Positions 1 to 12,200 of a DNA stretch of 64,000 bases are shown here, piece by piece (within the stretch, counting starts at the first letter, position 1; each line of letters begins with the position of its first letter). The translations under genes were made by a program, and so were the position numbers. The DNA is taken from positions 2,198,001 to 2,262,000 of the forward strand of contig JASJOG010000021.1 in NCBI GenBank assembly GCA_030142905.1. The letters run 5' to 3'. Source of the stretch: Heliopora coerulea. Lineage: Eukaryota > Cnidaria > Anthozoa > Scleralcyonacea > Helioporidae. The notes under the pieces were generated by a model, which saw nothing but the letters and a program-made list of their open reading frames with translations, ran no database searches and was not told the DNA's origin.

Positions 1-631
1 GACCCCGCGCTTGGATTTGGTTACGACTACCATTAGTTGATACGTAATATTTAAAAACCGAGCGGGAGTTCTTTATCGGATTTAAAACACGAGGCGATAG
101 CCGAGTGTTTAGATCCGATAAAGCACGTGGTGCGAATTTTTAGATCATATTCTAAAATAAACTTTCTAATACGCTAATTCACGAAGAAAGTCGGGAAATT
201 TATTTTTTGTAAGCCGAAAAAAATGAACTTCTTCACATGTAAATACACATGTGTCTTTATCACATATAAAGACCCGACACGGTTATGATTTTCATTAGTA
301 TTTTCCTCATGAATTCTTAATGAATTTTAGAAATATATATATATATATAAGAAGTAAAATAGACAAAATTTTTTGCTGTCGCTACTCTGAGTTTCACGCG
401 CTCAGGTGATCATCAGGCAACTGGCAGATTATTTAATTATCCACACATTTATAATATTTGCAAGTTCACAGATGGTGTTGTGTTACATGTCGGCATGCAC
501 TGAAAAGCTCCGATCGTTTATTTAGGATGTTCTTTTTACGTCCCTTCAAGATTAATAGCTTTTCTTCTAAGCATAGGCGGCATTTTCTAAATCCTGCTTT
601 ACATGATTGGAGCTGTTTGATGATTTCCCAT

Positions 632-688
632 TATGTATGTATGTATGTATGTATGTATGTATGTATGTATGTATGTATGTATGTATGT

Positions 689-718
<30 letters not shown>
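632..718. repeat. (ATGT)n then (AT)n microsatellite
   Basis: A run of ATGT units passes directly into an AT dinucleotide run. It lies just outside the left inverted end of the decayed Penelope-like element, a common place for simple-sequence tails. The tyrosine/valine-rich short ORF across it is a repeat artefact. Confidence 0.9.
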
Positions 719-721
<3 letters not shown>

Positions 722-1525
722 CTTCAAAATCAAGTTTTATTAAACTACGTTTCGGGGACCTGCCCCTTCATCAGCTTTTGATGGATGTTGACAGAGTCTT
801 TCGGGAATTACAGGGTTTCGTTGATTTTTCACAAGTATTTAAGAAGCTTTTACCTGTTGTTTATGTGGTGAGCTTCAAGAGGCCAAAAAAAACTTGAAGG
901 ATTTATTAGTAAGAGATAAAGTTCGACCATTGTAGGAGAAAGCTAGGGGAATGTTTTGTTTTAGAAAGACCAGAGGCGAGGTTTGTAAATTTGTTAAAAC
1001 AGGCAAGAAATGCGTTGGTAATATTGAGCAACGGTCTTTCTACATCAATCATGCATTTGATTGTGACTTCCATGGGGTTGTACATCTTATGACATGTAAG
1101 AGATGCAACAAGCAGTATGTTGGAATCACTATAACATCATTCAGACTAAGGTTTAATAACCACAAGGATGCCTTAAGACGTTATGGAAGGGGACAGAGGG
1201 TTATTTACGGGAAGAAGTAGTATACGCACTTTTGTGAAGAGGAACACAATGGTTTGGAGGTGTGTTTGTACAAATTATTGATTTAACGGATGTAAGGGAC
1301 CCGACTGGAAGAGAAGCTTATTGGATTGAAAGGTTAAAATCTTATGCACCACTAGGTATATATCTTATGGAAATTTAGGATGTTATGCAAATTTGGAGTT
1401 ATAAACTACTAGTTATAAAAGACGGTTGAATGTTATATGACATCCATGAAGAACTGAAGAAGGGCCGGACCCCGAAAATATTTTTTAATGAAGTTTTATC
1501 CTTTCAAAATTATATATTTATATCT
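704..1525 (+). mobile_element. Penelope-like element relic (GIY-YIG end)
   Basis: Positions 951-1220 encode a C-terminal GIY-YIG nuclease remnant: the residues CKRCNKQYVGIT are the Cys pair plus the YVG form of the motif, followed by an Arg-rich helix. After a frameshift near 1205, positions 1225-1370 continue in another frame (VQIIDLTDVRDPTGREAYWI), the usual end of PLE proteins. The reverse transcriptase domain is missing, so this is a truncated copy. The 3' tail at about 1452-1525 matches, inverted, the segment at about 705-776, so the relic is bounded by inverted terminal copies. Both ends contain a CUGANGA...GAAA pattern like a hammerhead ribozyme core. No complete protein is possible. 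Confidence 0.75.
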
Positions 1526-1547
1526 ATGTATGTATATCTGTGTTTAT

Positions 1548-1680
1548 AAAATAACAGCGTCTTACGCACGCTCTGATAGGAGGCATCACTAGGCATTTTC
1601 CCGGTTGAATTGACGTCATTCACGCTTCTATCACAGCACAGTGACACTCAAGCAATTTTCTATTTGTTAAATATAACATA
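1548..1680. repeat. Partial copy of a CRE-bearing dispersed repeat
   Basis: This segment matches parts of the repeat at 32185-32540: it has the ATAAAATAACAG start, the GCATTTTCCCGGTTGAA block with a GACGTCATTC site, and the TCTATCACAGCACAG and CAAGCAATTTTCTATTTGTTAA blocks. The central foldback of the other copy is missing here, so this is a shortened copy. Confidence 0.7.
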
Positions 1681-3870
1681 GATGTTATACAACGCCACTT
1701 CTGATTGCGTGCTATGCGTGCTCCGTATGTCGATGGGACACGGAAAAAGCGCGGGAAAACATTTCGAAAGAAAAAATTCCCGAGAAGATTATTATTAAAC
1801 TGTCAAAAAAGCGAGTTATTTCTTAAATGACGTACGAAAACAGCTGGCAGTGGGTCACAGATTTTAAACCGACATTCGCGTTGGACTTCGGTGAGGAACA
1901 TGTGTCATAGCCTTTAGTAAACAAGGAAAAAAGCGAATCTACTTGATCAACGAAACGTTTCGCCTCTTTGTCCACCAAAGAAATGCAAACAATTTTAGAA
2001 AAAAATAAATAAATAAATAAATGAAAAATAAAACTCTGTGAAAATAAAAAGAAAAACAAAGCTGGTGTTTGGCAACATTTCAACGAAGGTGGTGGCAATA
2101 GAATACTTAAAGTGAACACAAACGGTTCAAACAAGAAACTGTAAACAGAAAACAAAACCCAGAAGCTCTTTCTGTGACATACCGGTACATCAATTTAGAG
2201 CAATAATATATGAAAACACTGCATATAAATAGAATAACATTGAAATAACTACCTAGTACATTCTCTCAAACTGTCTGTTATGTTTTCTTTCTTCAAAAAC
2301 CTTAGCTTGCTGCCTAGAAAAACACTAGCTTTTTGAGTAACTAGAAATACGTGTACGCAATAAACCCTCGCCCACCCGTCAAGTAAGATTGATAATTTTT
2401 CAAAATTGTCAAAAATTCAAAAATTTAACCTTTGATAAGCAGATCGTCCGTCTTATAAATGGGGGAGTGAATGCAATCAAAAAACAATTAAAAATAAAAA
2501 AAATAAAAAAGAGCTGGACGATTCGGCCACAAAATAACAAGAATTGGAAGATTTTTTATTTGTAAATTGCTGATCGTCATATTTACATTTAAAATTTTGA
2601 GTTCTGTTTTGAGAATGAACTTTAATGGATTACAAATGCTGAGGTTACCGCTGGCGACATAACAACATAAGGACATGAACTTCAAAACACAAAAAGATCA
2701 GGTTTTTCCTCATGTCCTTAATTCCATTATCCTCATGTCCATTATCATGCTACTTTATTTTCATTATATTTCTTAGTTTACATAATCGACATATCTATAG
2801 AAACTGAGTGACTTTTGCCTTTGGGTAACCCCGTTATCTCGTTATTTTGCTTAATATAAACCAGGCTTAACAGATTTATTCTCACAATTAAAACAATGAA
2901 TGCTTGGACCAAGACCCTGTATCATGTGCTTGGTTGTAGTATTTTGTGTGGTTTTCTACATACACTTCTCACTCAATTCGCCTTAAAGTAAGATTTTTCA
3001 TTACGTGGCCAGACTGTTCATCTTAAAAACAGGCCGTTGTCTCAGCAGGTTACAGGTCGGACAGCAGCACTACGGACTGCTCATGACTGAAAGCTTTTTT
3101 TGACATTTTATCATTAAAAAAAATCGAAGAATTCTTCGTGATTCTCAAAATTGGTTACAATAGTCTAGGAGGTACTATTAGAAAGATTTATACTATTTAT
3201 CCTGAGATATAAGACTTTTTTGACGAAGATGAAACGAATTACGAAATCGACGAAGAAAACATGAACGAGCTCTGCAATTTTACTCCTGACGACAAACCGG
3301 AAAATACAAAGCAGAAAACAAAATACGACAATCAAAGCTGGTAAAACTTTTGTGGAATGAGGAACGAGTAGGGAGAAGTAAAACACGAAGCTTTTCCGCT
3401 GTTAAACCTTCTGCTTATGTTTATTTTCGAGAAAGTAACAAAGAAAAATGGAGGAGTGTATAAACCCGCAACTCTAATGGCTTTTTAACCAAGTCTTTAA
3501 CGAAGACGAGTTTAAACTTTCTCGATAGGTTTTAAAATACAGAAAAAAGAAGTAGCTGATGGAATATTGAAAAGTATATAATATTTGGTAGAAGAAGCAG
3601 GGGTGGACTTAGAGTGGTTCACTGAGTTTCTAGAAACTACTCAAACATTGGACCAAAACATTGGAAAGCGACAAGCTATTCTTGTGAACATGCCTAATAA
3701 TACTTGGACCTTCCATATTTTTATTCTACCACCTAACGAACTATGTCCACCTTAATATACCCCGACAAAATTTTTCTTTGGTAATGTTTTTTACATTCAC
3801 TCTAAGCAATAGCTCCCAAAACCTGGGCCAACCCGGGGAAAACTCGTGAACTACTCAGCTTTCAATTTTA
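1681..3870. other. No gene recognised
   Basis: AT-rich sequence with A- and T-runs and only short open frames on both strands. None shows a domain, a splice-supported exon or a signal peptide. I see no convincing RNA gene. Confidence 0.5.
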
Positions 3871-3959
3871 ATTGGCTAATTTATTTGTGAACCCATCAAA
3901 ACTCATCTTCATTGGCTCAGCCATTGTGAGTGAACCGCTGATAAACCACACACTTCACT

Positions 3960-4450
3960 CAGATATGGCGTCCGCATCGGCTAGGGGAGATCTAACTTGC
4001 CGCAAAGAAGACTGTTTGCGATTTGATGTGGGACTAATTTATGGAAGTATTGCAAGATTTTCCGACGCTGAGAAGTTTGAATTAATGCAGAATGTCTGGA
4101 AGCCTGATAACTCCGAAGTTCTGACAAGATTGGCTAATTCGATTCCCGTGGCCCGTGTACTCCAAATATCTTGATGGAGGTTTCTGCTTCCCACGTCTTT
4201 CATTCGGAGTACAATATGGCAAGAACGCTGCGGCACTCGATAGGTTGTTCCGAACACCGTTGGCGTTTTGGACCTCGGCTTGCGTGAAATTTGAGCGGCA
4301 CTTGAGACCCACAAAATATGTCCGCCAAATGCAGCAAATACTAAAACTTTTCCCAGAAGCGTACCTCCTGATGCCCTCCCCCCGAAATTCATTGACTAAT
4401 GAACCACTCATAAGAAACGCTGGATCCACCCCTGAAGAAGTGTCCCTTAG
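3960..4450 (+). pseudogene. hAT/ZMYM1-like (TTF-type) transposase relic
   Basis: Two overlapping frames give a decayed protein. The first (to about 4170) includes DVGLIYGSIARFSDAEKFEL and NVWKPDN, which resemble the lead-in to the TTF-type zinc finger of hAT-derived ZMYM1-like proteins. The second frame (from about 4155) gives YSKYLDGGFCFP, the usual start of that finger, followed by LDRLFRTPLAFWTSA and KFERHLRP. The second finger Cys is lost (FCFPRL instead of FCFPC), and a frameshift separates the halves. No catalytic hAT core is seen downstream. Family assignment is from memory of these motifs and is tentative. Confidence 0.5.
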
Positions 4451-5111
4451 GGAAGAATGATATCGGCAATCTGGTTTTGGAAGCTGCTTAAAACAATGGC
4501 CTGCAAGATTAACGAACCATTCTGATTGTAAAACTTGTATTTGAAGGCTTCTCGATTTAGACATACCTGTGACTTATGTAGCACAGCTAAGTGCATGGTT
4601 ACCAGAACATAAAATGTCTCGATTCATACAAATCAACATCCATTTAACGTCAGCGAAAAATGTCGTAAACAATGAATTGCTCAGGAAATGTCCAATCAAC
4701 AAGCGCCAGCTCGAGTTCGCTTATGCTTAGCTTTTGTCGAAATTTACCAGGAAGAACCAACTCAAAACGTCGCCACAAAAAGTGATAAGTCGAGCAAATT
4801 TTCTGGAGCTAAGTTTGAAAACTGCTTCTTCAACAACCGAATCGTGAATTATCCAGTAACTAAGTTGGCTTCAAGAAGTTAAACCAGCCGCAACTGCCAA
4901 GTACTTACTCTTTTTAAAGAAAGCCATCTCGTTCTTGCTTCCGTATTTACCCATTTAGAAGTTCATTTATTGGCTTCAGTGTTCAAATGTTGTAAAAAAC
5001 TCCAGACTGGTGCAAACAAACCAAAAAAGTACGAGATAAATATCCTTAAATCTGGACCTCAGTCTCCTGATTTTGCACGCGCCATATTTAAGTGTGCGGA
5101 ATCCAGAGATA

Positions 5112-6181
5112 TATACCAGTGAACTCGATTTTCATGTCTGGAATGCTAACTCCCAGACATTTGCTCGGGCAAAAAGTGAATCCAAGATGGCCGTCCATGG
5201 AGGGACATTTTGTTCGTCAGTTTCAGTGCTCTACGTGGTCTTGCACATCAGTTCCAGTCCTGTTCACGACTTTCGTTATAGGTTTTTGTTTGGTTTGGCT
5301 TCAAAAGGCATTTTCGACCATTGAAAAAGTGTTTAAGACAAAATATTACTGGACCAATTTTACGTAATTGAGTATTCAAAAGTATTTAAAAATGCCGTGT
5401 GTCCCAAGAAGTGTTCTAAATTGTCTAAACATGGTAAACTAACGGTAAAAAGAGGACGGGCACTTGGTAGTTAGCTAAAGTAATTTTTCGAGGCCGTTTT
5501 ATTAAGTTCCTTGATAGTTTGATAGTTTATTTTCGTGAAAATATATAACCTGTAACTCGGTTTGACTTTGTTGAAATATATTTGAAATTCTTAAACTTGT
5601 TTCTGTCTTTTGAAGAAATATTTTGTGGGAATTTTCAAAGAAAGATCTCCAGGAAAGTGTAAAATGTCGCGCGGGAGACTAAAACTGACGTTCAAGACCG
5701 CGTAGGGAACTAAAACTGATGTACAAAACAGTGAAACCAATTTCCATATCTGGAATGCTAACTCCCAGTCATTTGCTAGGGCAAAAAGTGAAGCCAAGAT
5801 GGCCGCCCATAGAGGGAGATTTTGGACGTCAGTTCCAGTCCTTTACGCGACTTTAATCTTCAGTTTTTGTTTGGTTCTCGTCAGTTTGGCAATTTATTTT
5901 CGTGAAAATATATAACTTGCAACTCGGTTTGACTTTGTCGAAATATTTAAAATTCTTAAACTCATTTGTATCTTTTGAAGACATGGTTTGTGTGTATTTT
6001 CAATAAGAAAAATTTTCAGAAAATCTAAAAAGTGGCGTGGGAGACTAAAACTGACGTACAAGCCCGCATAGGGGACTGAAACTGACGTCCAAAATTATCC
6101 TCCATGGGCGGCCATTTTGGCTTCACCTTTCATTGGCCTGTTAGCATTCCAGATATAGAAATCGAGTTCACTGATACCTAT
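5112..6181. mobile_element. Foldback MITE with long inverted ends
   Basis: The left end (CAGTGAACTCGATTT, TCTGGAATGCTAAC, then AAGATGGCCG with CCATGGAGGG) reappears inverted at about 6100-6181. Between the arms are two diverged direct repeats at about 5530-5720 and 5891-6095, each starting TTTTCGTGAAAATATATAAC and ending in GGGAGACTAAAACTGACGT. A further internal copy of the arm sits at about 5745-5850. No transposase is encoded, so it is non-autonomous; the superfamily is unknown. Confidence 0.8.
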
Positions 6182-8719
6182 TTACAAACATAGACACTGC
6201 GGAAATTTTTCTCACTAGTCACCACGCGTGTAAATGGACTCCACGCACGTAAAGAGGAAAATATGGGTGAGGGGAAAATGATGGCGTCATTGGAGGTCCT
6301 TTTGCTCATGATGACGACCGCTAACAGGATTTTCTACCGAATTACTACTCGGACGAAGGCTGGTTTGGGAAAGGATTGTTTACGCTACGTTTTTGCCATG
6401 TATTTTCTGCTTTGCAAAACGTTCAATTTTTCTCATTTTAAAGTCCAGATTGGGGTCTATTACCAAACTACCACTCAAGAACCATTTGACAGTATTTGGT
6501 AAGTTTTTTGAAACAAAATCCACAAACTTGAAGCATATTCGCCTAACTTTTTTCACTGAGTCTTCTCTCAAATCTCGATGTGGACACATTTTAATCCGTC
6601 GTTTATCAAGAATGTTTTATTTCGTCGAGTGAATAGCTTGAAGTGTTCCTGTCCACAAACACCTTGTTTTACTAACCTCTTCATGAGTGGGAAACAGTTA
6701 TTTCGACTCATTTCATCAGAAACAGGAAAAGCCAACATCTATGGACTGAAAGTTAAGCAAGAAAATAAAACGAAATAGCAAAATAGGTTCTTGAATTTTA
6801 TTAAGAAAACTTACTAAGTGGCTTCCAAAAAAAGTTCTTTTGTGGGTAGTTAAGAAGAAAAACCCACAACCAGAAACTTAAAATGAGAGAAAATCATAAA
6901 TACGAAAGTGGCCGAGCGTAAACAAACTTTCAGAAACGCGGCTTCCGTCCAGGTGTCATACAGTAATAGCTCTTTTTCCCGGAGGTCAGTGGTATCCATC
7001 ATGAGTAAAATGACCTCTAATTACGCCATCGTTTTTCGGACACTCGCCGTAGTTGATTTCTTAGGAGCACCCGCAGTCCAGGTATATTATAGAGGTCAGT
7101 GAGTATATACCTATACTCAAACACAGATACGCGCTACAGAATCTGTCACCCTGGTCACCTCGCGTGAACACGCATGTCGAGATTAGTACCCTCGCACCGC
7201 GCTTCGTGCTGTCAGCGAGAGAATTATTGAGAAATCGCAGCTCGAGGCGATGAGGGTCAACATGAGGATCACCCGATGTTCAAGCGGCCAATCAAAAAGG
7301 TTTCGAATTTTTAGCTTACGTAAGAAGAAACCAATTTTTAATCAGTGAAATAAAGCTTGTTTTCCGTTATTTTCCGTGTGATTCTGTGTTATATAAGAAA
7401 TGGTTCATGATTTGGCGTGCTCCGTTGAGTAATGGATGCACCTCGGAAGTTGGGAGAGCACTCAAATTTACGCTTTTTTCGTGCTCTTCCAACCTCTTGC
7501 ATGCAATTTATAATATAATATAACATAACATAACATAACATAACATAACATAACATAATTGTAGCACCTGATAGATACATGTGTTGACCGCTTTTAGCAG
7601 AACTATACAACCGTAATTTCACCTGAAACACACCGGCTAAAACTATTGATGAACGACAAAGTTTTGTCCGTTGACCAGCGTGACTTGCGTAACGAAAACA
7701 CTGGAACTATCAGTGCTCGTTTGTATAGCAACTGAACCCGGCTGGATCTCAAAAATGAAATTTTCTCCCGCTCGAAAATTTTCTTCAATTGTAAATTCCT
7801 CTTCATGTGGTCAAGAGCAAATGCCAAATATCCGTTGAATATGCGCTTCTCTTCACCGGCATTATAAATACAGAACTGGTGGAGAAGTTCTTGGCCATGG
7901 TCGTGGGTTCGATTTCCATCCGGAGGCCTTAGAGTTGCATTTTTGAAAACTGTACCGGTTAAGTTCCAAAAACATAAGATTCTGACACTGGAAAATTTCC
8001 TACGTTAATTGGTCACAACAAAGAGGGGCATGTTGTACAAGTTCTCTTTATTGTTATGGCATAGTGAAATTTTCTGAATGTCCAGAATGGCGTATGTCAT
8101 GGAGTGATATTTTCCATATTTCATTCCGTCAAGTTCTAGAAGAATGGGATTTAGCCAATCATTGTGCAAGATTTCGAAATGTTATGTCATGGTTAATGAT
8201 ATACATGAAAAATTTTGGTTTGCACAAGAGAGCCGAAAGAAAGTAAATTATTGAATTTGCTCTTTTTCAGCATTTTCGTGCAATTTGCAAAATCACGCAC
8301 TTGTACGTTTTTCAAGGATCTCAAATGGTAGTTATGTGTATATACTTTTTTCCACATTTCAATCTAAACCAGGCTATTACCTATTCTAACAATCAGACAA
8401 CGAGCCTGAGTTTTCCGGGAGCATGTAATCAACGAGGGCGAAGCCCGAGCTGATTATCAATCACAAAAACAAAGGGGTATTGCGTAATTGTTTTTGTATT
8501 TTTTTAAATCAGTAAGGTTAAAGACCAGTTTTTGCCCACAATTATACAATACCTCACAGAACAGAGAAACTTTTACACACTCGAAGATGTCCTTTTCGTG
8601 CCAGAGCTTCTTAGAAACTGAAAAACATGGCGTCCCTAAGGCGCAAAATTGAATATATACACCATCACTATATATTAACAGCAAGAAATTTGCACTGTTT
8701 TCTTTCAATTAATTTATAG
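6182..8719. other. Non-coding stretch upstream of receptor exons
   Basis: No exon with clear domain content was found. The signal-peptide exon of the receptor could lie here or beyond the left edge of the window. A (TAACA)n pentanucleotide run is present at about 7519-7558. The short Met-starting hydrophobic frame at 6263 (MMASLEVLLLMM) lacks a matching phase-1 donor and was not accepted. Confidence 0.5.
7519..7558. repeat. (TAACA)n microsatellite
   Basis: At least seven successive TAACA units. It is non-coding; the frame rich in MLCYV on the reverse strand is produced by the repeat. Confidence 0.9.
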
Positions 8720-11700
8720 GCTGTTCAGGCTCTCTCGGAGTTGAAAATAGGAACAAAATCACAGACGACCAAATGTCTGCATCATCCATAAAATCACTTC
8801 AGTTTGAGGCTTCTGAGGGAAGATTGAATAATGAACATAGGTAAGAAGTGAATTCATTGTTTAGCTTTGTAATCAATTTGATAGCACTTTTTGAAAGCTT
8901 ACAAGTTTGGTTTTGTTTTGTTTGACGACATTTTATGACATTTGTCAGTTTATCGCGAAATGGGCAACGGAAAACATGTTTCAGTTGGCGTTTGAATACT
9001 GTGTGCTTTCTGTTTTTTAAAAGTTTTTATTTTCTGACATACACTAAAATACGTGTTGCATTTAATCTATACGTAAAACATTTAAATAGACTAGAAAAAA
9101 TGGCGTAAGTTAAATGCCGTATTTTTAACACCGTAATCATACAGTACTGCTTGTGTGTGCTTTTAACAGATTCATAATCTGATTGCATAGTCGGCGTATA
9201 CCTGTATATCGATATCTTTTAACTTTTAACTATAACTCTTTCATTTTAACTTTGATTAGAGGGGCACAATTTGGTGCATGGTGCCCTCATAAAATTAATG
9301 ATCGCCAGTGGTTACAAGTTGATTTCAAAGACGTTCGAACAATTACAGCTGTTAAAACTCAAGGATATGCAGATGATCTCCTTTTGTATGTTGGGAGTTA
9401 CGCACTCTTGTACAGTTATAATGGAAGTAAATGGTATAACTACACTGTGGACACAAAAGTGCATGTAAGTATGGGAAGTACATTTTGTTACATACCATAT
9501 CAGGGCAGTCATGGACAACGACGGATTAACCCTATGGGCTAAGTGGGCCATGTTCAAGGGCCCTGCGCTTGACGGCTTGTGAGGAGGCCCCGCTTCTTGT
9601 GTTATGCCTGGAACGTGGCCTCTTCACCAGTAACTATTGTTCTCTTTTCATACAACATCTGCGGGGTTCGCTAATCTGCTTCATTGCTTGCAATCTGTAA
9701 TAATTACTTGCACATGTAACTGTCTTGCAGGTTCTTTAACGTTCTTACAGGATACAACAAATTTCAAATGTAATTTTGTGATCTAGTTAATAGGATCGTG
9801 GGGTCCCTCGGTACACATTGGCCTAGGGCCTCACTTTACTTTGATCAGCCCCTGGTCATGGAGAGGATTGGTACTGCAAATACCGCGTACTGATATACCG
9901 TAAGATAAGTATCGGTGAACACTGGTAGATCGTTTTTAATGCCATTTTCTGGAAATAAAAAATAACAAGGAAATAACAAGCGCACTGAAAACTCAGAATT
10001 AGTACATTTCGAGTAAATATTCGGCACAAGTGAATTTCTTTGTGAGTGCGTTTAAGTAGTGAAGACGAGAAATGCACTGATTATATAAAATTAAATTGTG
10101 AACCTTCGTTCTTTCGACTAAGATCATACCGCCGTTGTTCAGACGTTGCCGTTCGAACAGCGAAAGCTTTTCAGTTATTATTGTTCTCTTACATCGTATA
10201 CCTCTTTTTTTTTTGTCTGTTTACCCATGGAAACGATTTGGGTAAGTAAAGCGGCTTAAGAATGCAATGTTAGCGAGTTCAGTAGATCACTACATTTGTT
10301 TGCAACCATGTATGTGCACACTCCATGCCCTGCATAATGCTTTAATTGTAACAAAATTGATGCGTTGGCATGTCCGCTATGGTTTCTAAACGTGATTATT
10401 GCTGTTATTTGTACCTGGTATAATAATCCTTGTTCAGCAATCTTAAAAAGAGATAGTCGGGCACGGTTTTGTCTCGTGGAAAGTAAAACAGGTGATCCCA
10501 AGGGTAAGTTGAAGATGAAACGCTGTCGTGGTCAAGCAGACGTTGTCCTTAAAGTCCCAGATTCATTTACATACATGTACATATATTGAAATTGTTACTG
10601 CACTAATCGACGTACAAGGCCGGGTTTCCAGTGTGTCCATCAGCACCCAAGGTATAGTGCATATTTTGAGTTGGGTACGTGTACATTTCTTCTTTTGATC
10701 AGAAAATCTCATTTGGTTCACGTCCATATTGGTAAAAAGGGAAGGACGTTTTTGTGACCTGGATTTGGTATTTGGGGAGCCAAAAATAATCAACCCATCA
10801 GCTTCATCCCACTATTCAGAATTTGGTTCCAATATCTGGGTATCTTACATTTATTGTTTCCTGAGCTTTCGTATCCAGAAGTTGTAGGAATGAAACACTT
10901 TGCTGTTAGAAAAACGAACCAACCCCCAATTCAACTTTTTTCTCAGTGGTTTATTATTATTAAAATCAGTAACTGGGTCTCAAGGTTTAGTCGTCATTTG
11001 AGCAAGTTTTGTTACCAAATTATTCAGAATAATAACTTATAACATCACCTCAGGAGGTGTTTTGATGAGAATCAACAGTGAAAACAGATAATTAAGTTAA
11101 CCAATATTTTTAAGGTAATTTTTTACTTTAAGAATATTTTCCATGGAACGGAAAATTCTCTGAGACATTGATGTAGGCTACTCTTGCTGATAACAAACTA
11201 TCAGGAACTTTTTTCTGTTTTTATCTCGGAGAAAACAAATCCAACTATTTATCTGTTTTCCCTCCGAAGCAATGAAAAATCGACCAACCACGGTCTCAGA
11301 TGTTTGAGCATTGCCCAGTCAACATGTTGAAATAGAAAGGACACCACGGGTGGAGCATTATCAATTGTATTTGGGATGATTCTTAATCTATTTAGGCTTT
11401 GCTCATATTAGATGCTCCAGCATGGTGCTCGGGCATCTGCCCTAGAACAATGAACTGTACCTTTGGAGTCCTCTCCTTGCAACCATTTAGCCTTGGCCAT
11501 TTTTGTGCCAAGTGCCCTTAAGAAATATATCAAGAGTAAGTAGCATGGTTTACCGGTGGAATCGTGTGCAGACTTGTGTCTTGCAAAAGCAGGGTGTCTT
11601 GTGCTACTCTTTCTACTACTGCCCATGTCCGGTTAGTGCGATTCAGCCACTGTGAAAAAGATTATGTATACATTATTATACGACTGTTTGGCATTTACTC

Positions 11701-12200
11701 TCGATCACACGAAATAGAATTTGTGTTTGATGAAAGAAATATTTGAGTGTCGAAATAGTATAATTTACGACTCAACTGGGACCAGTTGCAAAAATTGCTA
11801 CTCTTGGGCCTCCGGCTGTAGATCGACCCGCCCGACCCCCCCCCCCCCTGACCTTGCTAGTCCATCACCACAAGAATTGACCTGGATAATGATATGTTAA
11901 ATAGCCAATACACGAACTGTATCAACTCAGATGGAACTGGTATAAATAATAAAGAAGAAGAAGCAACTACTGTATCTTGACATTCTGTATTGGTAATTTT
12001 ATAACTGATATAAATTAATTTGTTAAACACTTTTTGTTTTTAGATATTTAAAGGCCAAACCTCCACTATTGAAGAAAAGAAGAATTATATTCCTAATCCT
12101 ATAACGGCTAGGTTCATAAGAATTAATCCACGAACATGGTCCAAGACAGCTGACGGGTTTTGTTTGAGAGTAGAATTCTATGGATGTACTCCGAAAGAAG
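8720..12200 (+). CDS. Receptor exons 1-3: first F5/8C (discoidin) domain
   Basis: Three exons (8720-8840, 9260-9464, 12044-12200) code about 161 residues. The domain opens [20 protein letters not shown], typical of F5/8C domains, contains [18 protein letters not shown] (strand core with the conserved W and Q-W-L-Q-V-D-F block) and closes with [10 protein letters not shown], the matching C-terminal Cys. Incoming phase is 1 and outgoing phase is 1, so the unit is a symmetrical 1-1 module. F5/8C domains usually bind phospholipid, glycans or collagen-like ligands. The domain is complete, so a further upstream exon must supply the start codon and signal peptide. Confidence 0.9.

Noticed and set aside
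4039..4564. Two long frames on - in the hAT-like relic
   Set aside because: They lie opposite the TTF-type motifs on + and have no recognisable features of their own.
6263..6502. Possible signal-peptide exon for the receptor
   Set aside because: The hydrophobic part is weak and there is no phase-1 donor that could join 8720.
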